Shown here in pieces: positions 56,091 through 64,000 of a stretch of DNA of 64,000 nucleotides. Position 1 is the first letter of the stretch. The number at the start of each line of letters is the position of its first letter. The stretch lies in assembly GCA_947359465.1 (NCBI GenBank), contig OX375883.1:93832411-93896410 (forward strand). Reading direction: 5' to 3'. The position numbers and the translations under genes are program-made. The notes under the pieces are model-generated. The model saw only the letters and a program-made list of their open reading frames with translations, was not told the DNA's origin and did not search any database. This DNA comes from Metellina segmentata (Eukaryota > Arthropoda > Arachnida > Araneae > Tetragnathidae).

Positions 56091-56706
56091 TATACTGCAG
56101 TACCTGATTATAACCATTTTTTCACCCCCTTCCAAAACAAATTCTGTGGATACTGGGATTATGAATTTTAAAAATATACACGCACACTAATTGGTATATT
56201 TTATAGACTAATTATTTTAATAACATTCCGTATCAATAATAATATCTTGCAACTAGCAATTTTTTTAGAGAGATTGTTCGTAACATCAGCCTCTCTCTCT
56301 TATTTGTGAGACCAGAAAAAAGTCTAGCTTTGCCTCTGATGTAACCAAACTTGCAAAAAGAAATGTGAATTTACTTTGGCATGAATGATGAATAAATAAG
56401 TAGGGGTGGTCTATTTTTTCTACAGACGTTTTTGTTCTTACATGCACTTTAATTTAAGGCAGGACTAAATTAACAGCATCGAAAGAGAAGCGTGTGTAAT
56501 CGACATGCTCCCAATATCTGGTTGAATAGAGCACACAAGTTATGAACAATCGTGATTGCCGAGCTTCATGGTAAATCCACACAAAGTGTCGGAACGTAAG
56601 CAAATAATCGAGGAGAACACGTTATCACAGCTGTTGCAACGTTTTATTTATGCAGGATAATCAGAAAGACATGATAAGATAGCATCTTTCTTCCTGGCTT
56701 TGTGTA
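56091..56706. other. tRNA 5' flank, no other gene
   Basis: AT-rich; nothing else recognised. Confidence 0.45.
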
Positions 56707-56788
56707 GCAGTCGTGGCCGAGTGGTTAAGGCGATGGACTTGAAATCCATTGGGATCTTCCCGCGCAGGTTCGAATCCTGCCGACTGCG
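56707..56788 (+). tRNA. tRNA-Ser(TGA)
   Basis: An 82-nt gene with the same fold as the three AGA genes: acceptor gcagtcg/cgactgc, D-arm gccgagtggttaaggc, anticodon loop cttgaaa (anticodon TGA), Ser variable arm tgggatcttcccg, B box ggttcgaatcc and G discriminator. A TTTTT pol III terminator starts near 56796. It is the only one on the plus strand, and the only one decoding UCA. Confidence 0.97.
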
Positions 56789-57511
56789 AGAAAAGTTTTT
56801 ATCTTTTTAATTCTGACATGGTGGGGGGGGGGGGGGCATTTAGAGTGTTCATTTAGAAAATGAATTGTAGTTACAGCACTTCTGTTTCATCCGATTTGTC
56901 GTGATTTTCAGCGTCAAATAAAAATTTGTTATTTTGATTTTAAACGAAAGTGGTGTAGTTAATTTATTTGTATTATAATTGATTAAAATTAGAGTAACGC
57001 ATAAAATAGCAACCTTTGATAGCACTATCTCGGATTGAGGAACCCTAGTCAAAATTTTCTATAATCAGAAAATTTTACAATATGCTTTTGCTTTGAACAA
57101 TTTAATTGACATTGTGTTGCTTTAGTGATACGTAAATTCACTACCTATTTCTTCATTTTCGCAAGAAATGATTGTAAGAAAATTTTTCATTTTATAGATT
57201 TTGTACGTTTGTAAATATTCCTGAGTTCTCAATAGGTATTGTTCTAGAATATTCCTGAGAGGGCTTTTCCCTAAATCTGAATGCAGAGGGCGCCAGAGTT
57301 TTGATTACCGGAAGAATATGCGACGTTTATTGGCATGTTACATAGTGACATGTTACAAGACCTGATGAATTTTGCTAAGGACGATATATCTCTACGAGAC
57401 AAAACTGACCTATTCTTTCAAGGGGAATGAAGATTCCAATTAGGAAAGACAAATTATAACTTGCCCAAAACTGGTGATAGTTTTAAACTGGTCTTATCAC
57501 CAGAGGATATA
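56789..57511. other. No gene recognised
   Basis: G-run at 56822-56836. A single ATATC-type unit lies near 57380. Confidence 0.45.
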
Positions 57512-58094
57512 CACTTGAGAGCCGTTTTCGACGCGAACATAAACCATCAAGACTGTTAAAGCCAAGGTTAGTTTAGGGGGCAGTTACATTTACTAGTCTT
57601 GGGTTAAGGCGACGGTATTGCTCAACTTCATCTGGTGACAGCTTGCGACAGGTTTTGCACCTAAGGATGGACACTAAAGAAATATTTTCGACGTAAATAT
57701 AAACCATCAGGAGGGTTAAAGCCAAGGTTACTTAAGGGGACCGTTACATTTACTAGTCTTGGGTTAAAGCGACGGTATTGCCCAACTTCATCTGGTGACA
57801 GCTTGCGACAGGTTTTGCACCTAAGGATGGACACTAAAGAAATATTTTCGACGTAAATATAAACCATCAGGAGGGTTAAAGCCAAGGTTACTTAAGGGGA
57901 CCGTTACATTTACTAGTCTTGGGTTAAAGCGACGGTATTGCCCAACTTCATCTGGTGACAGCTTGCGACAGGTTTTGCACCTAAGGATGGACACTAAAGA
58001 AATATTTTCGACGTAAATATAAACCATCAGGAGGGTTAAAGCCAAGGTTACTTAAGGGGACCGTTACATTTACTAGTCTTGGGTTAAAGCGACG
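57512..58094. repeat. 160-bp satellite, about 3.6 units
   Basis: ctaaggatggacactaaaga recurs at exactly 160-bp steps (57661, 57821, 57981). The units 57661-57820 and 57821-57980 are identical. The first unit is diverged and the last truncated. Identical antisense frames through them are repeat artefacts. Confidence 0.95.
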
Positions 58095-58497
58095 ACAGTG
58101 CTGAAAAACCCAGTTGAAATTTTCTGAACATCTTGTTTCATTTGAAGAAATTGCAACAGTTCAGGAAAGCATGTATCCCAAATTTGGTTGAATTTGGTCC
58201 AATTCATTTTTGTAGGAGGAGTTCTCAACGTGAGCAAACAAAGCAAACGAAAAGTGAATATTTTACAACCACGACCCAAATGCTCTCACGTGATACATAT
58301 CGGAATTACCTTAAGATGCAAATTATCGACTTTTGTCGTTGAAAAATCAACGATCATACTATCAGCTTAGAGCAGAAACTCAACAACTACGAAATTTGTT
58401 TTTTCATTATAACTGTTTAAAGACTAACTATAGCATAAAAGACCTAAAGTGTTAATAGTTCGTATAATCCTGATTTGACTTTCCGTCCATGACGTCA
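58095..58497. other. No gene recognised
   Basis: Short frames in both directions, none recognised. Confidence 0.4.
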
Positions 58498-58790
58498 TAG
58501 CGAGGGCTTCGCCCCCTGTTCACTAACGCTCGCAAACCAAGACTCCTTTCGCAAGTGATTTCCCTTTTTTTTTACTTTAACACTTAATGTACACCAAAAT
58601 ATATAATAGCCACATCAGTAAAAACCTTTTCCATCTTGTTCCTGTACAATTTTGAATAGACCATGTTAATCTCGTGATTTTATTATCTGTATTCTCGGGA
58701 AACCGTCTGAGAATTGAGCGAAAAAGAGAGCCCACAACAACACTCCTATCGCAGATTTCCTCGCCTCCATTCGTTCATGACGTCACAGCA
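58498..58790 (+). repeat. Dispersed repeat G, copy c, diverged
   Basis: gagggcttcgccccctgttc, actaacgctcgcaaacc, accatgttaatctcgtg and ttctcgggaaaccgtctgag follow the family order. TGACGTCA flanks it at both sides (58490, 58778). Confidence 0.7.
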
Positions 58791-59039
58791 AGCTGGCCTT
58801 GGTTTCATCGAAGGCGTTTGGCGTTCCATCGCGCAGTTATGCGAGGAACAATTTATACACTCTCGCGATTTGGAATTGCGACTTCGGAATTTTTATAGAC
58901 TTTTTTTTATTGAAATTGAATTCGAAAAACAAGTCAGGTGACGTCACATTTGGAATACTCACAGGAAATACGTATCGCCTGAGAAAACACTATATCATCA
59001 CCTACATTTATTTCTACATAAAATATCCCCTTTCTATTC

Positions 59040-60058
59040 TCTTCTCTTTCTCTCTTTTTTTCTGTATCTATCTCTCTCTCTTTCTCTATCTTTTTTCGAT
59101 ATCTATAATCTCTCTATCTCTTTCTCTATCCCTTACTCTATCTATCTATATATCTATCTATCTCTTTCTCTCTATCTCTTTCTCTATCTCTTTATCTCTT
59201 TCTCTATCTCTTACTCTATCTATCTATACATATATCTATATCTATATCTATCTTCTCTCTGAATCGGAAGGTTCCTGGTTCGAATCCGGGTCAGGGCATG
59301 GATGTAAATTGTGCTGTTCTTTGTTAGGGACAATGATGGTCCACCCACTGGGTGCCCCTTCACAAGTGATCATCACTTCTGGCCTTATATAAGACTACAA
59401 TGACTTCTGTCAATTCTGTACTGTATTTCTGTATTGTATTATGTATTGTATTTGTCTTTGCAATCTGTACCCAGCCTTGCCATTGGAAATTTAAAAAAAT
59501 TTTAATAATCTATCTTCTCTTTCTCTATCTCTTTTTCAATTTTTTTTATCTCAATCTCTCTCTCTCTCTCTTTATATTTTCTTTTTCGATATCTATATAT
59601 CTACCTATCTCTTTCTCTATCTATTACTCTATCTATTACGCTATCTCTTTCTATATCTCTTTCTCTATCTTTTCTCAAACTCTATCTTTTTATCTGTCTC
59701 TTTATCTATCTCTTTCTCTATCTCTTTCTCTAACATGTTCTCTATTTTGTTCTCTATCTTTTTCTCTATCTTTTCTCAAACTCTATCTTTTTATCTGTCT
59801 CTTTCTCTCTCTCTTTCTCTCTCTCTTTCTCTAACATGTTCTCTATTTTGTTCACTATCTTTTTCTCTCTCTCTCTTTCTCTAACATGTTCTCTATTTTG
59901 TTCTCTATCTTTTTCTCTATCTCTTTCTCTATCTTTTTCTCGGTATCTCTCTTTTTTCTCTCTATTTATATTTTGCTCTCTCTCTCTTTTTTTATCTTTG
60001 TCTCTCCTTCTTTCTCCCTCTCTTTCTCTCTATTTCCTTCTCTATCTCTCTCTTCCAT
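59040..60058. repeat. (TCTCTA/TCTTTC)n pyrimidine tract with a SINE inside
   Basis: About 1 kb of C/T-rich low-complexity sequence on the plus strand. Long Ser/Leu/Phe-rich frames through it are artefacts. Confidence 0.9.
59258..59508 (+). repeat. Third SINE type: shared head, different body
   Basis: The head end gaatcggaaggttcctggtt with cgaatccgggtcagggcatg is that of the main SINE, including the B box. The body (ccacccactgggtgcccctt, cagccttgccattggaaatt) is unrelated to the main family. It ends in an A/T-rich tail where the pyrimidine tract resumes. Confidence 0.7.
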
Positions 60059-60080
60059 AGATCTGTTTAATTACACCACC

Positions 60081-60191
60081 ATGGAATTTTATTTCCCAAT
60101 TCCTGTCATAAAAGAGTTCAAACTTATCAACTCAGAACAGGCAGAAAGCGAACTTCGATTACATTCGACAAAAGGCTGGAAAACTAATTAA
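60081..60191 (+). CDS. Small open frame with strong start context, unassigned
   Basis: Thirty-six codons from an ATG in the context caccaccatgg, a good metazoan initiation context, reading MEFYFPIPVIKEFKL. It matches no family I know. It lies right after the pyrimidine tract and may be chance. Confidence 0.15.
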   Translation: MEFYFPIPVIKEFKLINSEQAESELRLHSTKGWKTN

Positions 60192-60654
60192 ACAACCAAC
60201 CAAACGAAATCCCTTCAGTTCCCGTATTCGCCCGCAGGCGCTTTTCTAAATACGGCTTCAGGAGGGCTGAATACAAAGTGACAAAAATTACTTACGCTCC
60301 GACTCATCTAAGAACTTATTTCATTTTAGAAACATTAATCTCTGGCATCAGAAAGTGTGAATTTCATTATCGTTTCCCTCTAAATGGAAAGCGAATGCGG
60401 AACGAAATTCGAGAATAAAAGAAGGCTTAGGAAGGGCATATTAAACTTCATGATCCATTCTGGTTTACTGACGGATATTAAGTATTTACGCATGACTCAG
60501 CTCTTTGGCAGACGTTTTAATGCATACATTTTGAGTGAGCTTCGTTGATATTAATTCTTTAATTTTCCTTGTGATATAGGAAGTGTTTAGAGTTTAAGTT
60601 GAAAACCACTTCATTCCTCGTTGACTGTTAAGGCTTTTGTTAGTTTAACCCTCC
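60192..60654. other. No gene recognised
   Basis: GC-richer at 60215-60280, otherwise AT-rich. Confidence 0.4.
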
Positions 60655-60890
60655 TGAGGTTGTCTCGATGAGGTATTTCGTCATTTCATGTTAGCAAAAC
60701 TGACCATATCTTCGATAAGATATCTTGTCATTATAAGAAAGCACGATCATGAAGACAACTGATCAGATCTTGATCTTGTCATAACAAAAATCTACAAAAT
60801 CTTGTTTACAAGATATCTCGTCGTTAAAAGAATTGGTCAAATCTTGATGGACGAGATATCTCGTAGAAGCCACTTGAAGGATTATATCAT
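60655..60890. repeat. ATATC-palindrome repeat cluster B
   Basis: Four units: gttgtctcgatgaggtattt, cgataagatatcttgtca, acaagatatctcgtcg and gatggacgagatatctcgta, with intervening aactgaccatatctt modules. Confidence 0.75.
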
Positions 60891-61559
60891 AGTTCCCTAA
60901 AGTGGGATCTGACGAATTCGTGAGAGCTATGCTGGTCCCAGTTAGAAAGGAGGAAATTAAGGAGCATCTGTGTAGGATTTTATTCGTAATAATCTGAAAA
61001 GTAATTCGGAAGGCTTCATACCATCATCTTCGACTTTTGTAGTCTGTTTATTCTTCACGTGATTCAATTTTGTTTGGAATGTTCTGCATGGAATACTCTA
61101 GGTGGAATGTTCTACATGGAATATTCTAGATGGGTCACACAGAAATATGTATAAACAAGTAACAGTAGCTGAACTATTTTTTTTACTATTAGAACAAAGG
61201 TCAGGTAATATCTTAGTTTTTTAGACGTCAACTTCGGTCTTTTTGGATTCGTATTCTGAGTGTGTGGGGAGACAGCAGCGTGCTCCTCAATCCATGAGGG
61301 ATTTCGCCTTGGGGTTCAATGGCCTTTTGTGTTACATTCTTCACAGGGAAGAATTTTCCATGTGGTGATTGAATTCATGATTCAACAATACAATTCATAC
61401 AGTCCACTATGACTGGTCGTGTGTATGAATTAACGTACCACCAAATGAGCTTCGACGAGACTTCTACATTTTAATTAAGAAGCTAAAAAAAAGGAGTAGT
61501 CAAATATGTCTTAACCTTCCCCATCACCTTGTCATAGAGATCTATTTGATCTTTTTTAT

Positions 61560-61690
61560 GGTGTCCAGATTAACATCTGGTCAGTTTTCTTCTCGTTACA
61601 AGATTACTCGCCCATCAAGACCTGCTCAGTTTTGCTCATTTCGAGATACCTCATTTCGAGATACCTCATTTCGAGACTACCATCAAGATG
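61560..61690. repeat. ATATC-type repeat cluster C
   Basis: aacatctggtcagttttctt, catcaagacctgctcagttt and three tandem cgagatacctcattt units of 16 bp. Confidence 0.65.
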
Positions 61691-61704
61691 ATTAACTCAT
61701 AGTT

Positions 61705-62020
61705 CCCTAGGTTAGCTCTAGATATCTTGGGGCAATGCTGGATCTAGGTGAAAAGGGTGAAATTGAGGAGAAGGGAATGAAGCGAAAAATTGGCTGTTTA
61801 AAACGTTTTCAGCAAATTCTTATTCACAGCTCTGGAGATGTTTTGGGGCAATGCTGGATCTAGTTGAAAAGGGTGAAATTGAGAAGCAAGCGTGTGCAAT
61901 AGACGCGAAAAATGTGCTGTTAAAAACGTTTTCAGCAAACTCTTGTCCTTAGCTCTGGATATGTCTTGGGGCAATGCTGGCTCTAGTTGAAAAAGGTGAA
62001 TTTGAGAAGCAAAAGTGGTA
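61705..62020. repeat. Tandem repeat, ~120-bp unit, three copies
   Basis: ggggcaatgctgg recurs near 61730, 61845 and 61969, with agttgaaaagggtgaaattg and aaacgttttcagcaaa blocks between. Confidence 0.85.
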
Positions 62021-62072
62021 AACATACACAATATAACAAGAGTGGTAAACAAACATACATACACACACGCAC

Positions 62073-62285
<213 letters not shown>

Positions 62286-63099
62286 TTTATAATTATTATT
62301 ATTAATATGAATATATTTATTAACTATATATAATAATATATGTAATAATTAGCTGACTCTTTGATATATCTGTGTAGTTCTATACCATCCCCAACTTTAA
62401 TCTTCTGAATCAAACACGCTTTCCTTGTGTGTGTATGTCCATACTTTACGATATATATCTTGTGTTTCTTGTTACATACCAAATGATGTTATATATATTA
62501 ATGTTATATACCAAATGATGTTATATATCTTGATGTTATGTACCAAATTATCCTTGCGCCATAAAACTTAAAACCAACTAGAGATATACGCACAACGGAT
62601 CGTCTTGTCAAATTACAGTGTAAATAAAATCACAATTTTGAAGCTAAAGTTTGAATCTATAGATCAAAATCAAACCAACGAATACATAATGGAAATGTTC
62701 GATTTTTATCAATATTAAGACCACATTAACTTATATGAGGAGAGTTAATAAGCTGAATGGTTATCTTCCTCCAAGTTAATATGAATGGCTGATACCCAAT
62801 GACATCTGATCCAGACGATGAATCATTAATTATGAATTTGGCTGTCGTGGAGAAGTGAATGTGATGATGGTTTCGGATCTTTGTGGAATCCAGACCTCAT
62901 TCTAACTGGAATTAATTTACTTTTGAATAGAAGATCTGAATATTTTATTGCATTTCCTAACTTCTACTTATCATGAAAGGGGGGTTAACAGCTGTATAAT
63001 TACATATACGCAAGGAAATTATTCTGAAATTCCTCACTAAAGAATTTTCTACCGCACAAGTTGTTTTATGGGGATTACTGTGCAGAATGCTTCGAGTAC
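62286..63099. other. No gene recognised
   Basis: Short imperfect tandem near 62490-62550 (accaaatgatgttatatatc). Otherwise AT-rich. Confidence 0.45.
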
Positions 63100-63375
63100 A
63101 ATTAACCCTCTTGGTCGTTGTCTCGATGAGGCATCAGATGCACGTTAAATCTTTCGTGTCATTCAATGTCCTCACATTGGGTTGGTGTGGAAGTCTGGAG
63201 AATAGGGTGCCAGCTCAGGTGTTGCCTCGTCATCTGGCCATGGTTACAAATTTCGTGATGTTGACCTCGAACCTTTGTGGTTATGTGGTATTGTCCCTTG
63301 GAGATTGATACCGAACCTTCGTCAATAGCCCGATGTGTTGCTCCAGTACGACGTTAATTAAAATACATACCTACG
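63100..63375 (+). repeat. Diverged SINE, sense, non-tRNA start
   Basis: cagatgcacgttaaatcttt, gggttggtgtggaagtctgg, gctcaggtgttgcctcgtca and the tail gtacgacgttaattaaaata fit the SINE body. The expected tRNA head is replaced by ttgtctcgatgaggcat, a module of the ATATC-palindrome repeat. Confidence 0.75.
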
Positions 63376-63469
63376 TTCTCGAAAATAATTATTCATTCTA
63401 GGTTTTGAATGTGTATTTAATTGGTTTCTATTTTCATTGATATATCTAACATAGACCGATATCGAAACT

Positions 63470-63805
63470 GATAAACGAAAGATCCAGTCATTAGATGAGA
63501 ACTGGCCAGATCTTGAGGGAGGAAATATCCCGTTAATATATGAAAACTGACCATATTTTTAGGGACGAAATATTCCCTTATTAGATGAAAACTGACCAGA
63601 TCTTGAGGGAAGAAATATCCCGTCATTAGATGAAAACAGACCAGATCTTGAGGGAAGAAATATCCCGTCATTAGATGAAAACTGACTTGATCTTGATGGT
63701 TTAAATATCCCGTCAATGGATAGAAACTTACCAGATTTTGAGGGACAAAATATCCCGCCATTAGACGAAAACAGACCACATCTTGATAGACGAAATATCC
63801 CGTTA
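63470..63805. repeat. 45-bp tandem array of the ATATC family, seven units
   Basis: Unit: gaaaactgaccagatcttga, gggaagaaatatcccgtcat, tagat. Because 45 is a multiple of three, an antisense frame stays open for 120 codons; no protein is implied. Confidence 0.92.
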
Positions 63806-63819
63806 TCTCTCTATATTAA

Positions 63820-64000
63820 AAAAATGTTACCACCGACCCCGCAGGATTGAAAACTGTGTTGTTTAGCTCGAATCTTAGACGGTTTCCCGAGAAAGTACTG
63901 ATCGGAAAAAAACAAAATTAACATGGTTTGTTCTTCATCGTATTCCCTGGACAATTATTAAGATTTTTTTCCGATGCGGCTATTAGTTTAGGGTTTATAA
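63820..64000 (-). repeat. Dispersed repeat G, copy d, runs off the window
   Basis: Antisense: caggattgaaaactgtgttg, acggtttcccgagaaagtac, aacatggtttgttcttcatc and ccgatgcggctattagttta. Very similar to copy a. The hairpin end would lie outside the window. Confidence 0.85.

Noticed and set aside
57661..58045. Two identical 74-codon antisense open frames
   Set aside because: They are the same register of the 160-bp satellite, not duplicated genes.
58799..60060. Long Ser/Leu/Phe-rich open frames resembling membrane proteins
   Set aside because: Translation of a (TCTCTA)n pyrimidine tract; low complexity only.
63417..63779. 120-codon antisense open frame
   Set aside because: Produced by the 45-bp tandem repeat, whose length is divisible by three; the residue pattern simply repeats every 15 positions.

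Overview
This is AT-rich animal nuclear DNA, most likely from an arthropod. It holds eukaryotic tRNA-Ser genes with pol III T-run terminators, tRNA-derived SINEs, Tc1/mariner, pogo/Tigger, hAT, piggyBac and Helitron remains, long microsatellites and minisatellites, and no operon-like coding. The SINE tail resembles sequences I recall from spider genomes, so an arachnid is plausible, but I could not check this. I found no host protein-coding gene I can defend; nearly every readable protein fragment is a transposase relic.

Layout. 1-2.6 kb: SINE fragments and a Tc1-like transposase relic. 2.8-4.8 kb: an internally deleted Helitron with both termini, inserted in a (TA)n tract. 5.3-6.2 kb: a Tc1-like deletion derivative whose DNA-binding half is still open. 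6.6-7.5 kb: a second SINE family and a dispersed repeat. 10.4-11.2 kb: first copy of a hAT-type MITE built from ACATCGATGT palindromes (further copies near 23-26.7, 32.5, 45.3 and 54 kb). 11.3-14.7 kb: a long-TIR element carrying two later insertions; a second copy and an unoccupied version of its target site lie at 48.3-50.9 kb. 16.3-22.5 kb: a TIR element and old tandem repeats, one split by a Tc1-like element. 26.9, 35.0, 47.2 and 56.7 kb: four tRNA-Ser genes. 28.5-30.1 kb: a SINE split by two different hAT elements in tandem. 33.7-34.5 kb: a 35-bp minisatellite. 37.7-41.1 kb: a 3.4-kb hAT element with a Tc1 copy and a SINE nested inside. 41.5-42.4 kb: another hAT in another SINE, at the same SINE position as the 28.5-kb insertions. 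43.2-44.9 kb: a hAT element and a piggyBac MITE. 51.9-55.1 kb: a piggyBac N-terminal fragment and a Tigger-type element whose end was amplified into a 92-bp array. 57.5-64 kb: a 160-bp satellite, a long pyrimidine tract, (TG)n, and a 45-bp repeat based on an ATATC palindrome.

How the parts relate. The window is a layered record of insertions. Target-site duplications (TSDs: 8 bp for hAT, TA for Tc1/pogo and the long-TIR element, TTAA for piggyBac, 11-13 bp for SINEs) and unoccupied paralogous sites let many events be ordered. The two signals I rank highest are the ATCGAT-palindrome hAT MITE family and the reuse of one short site inside a SINE as a hAT target.
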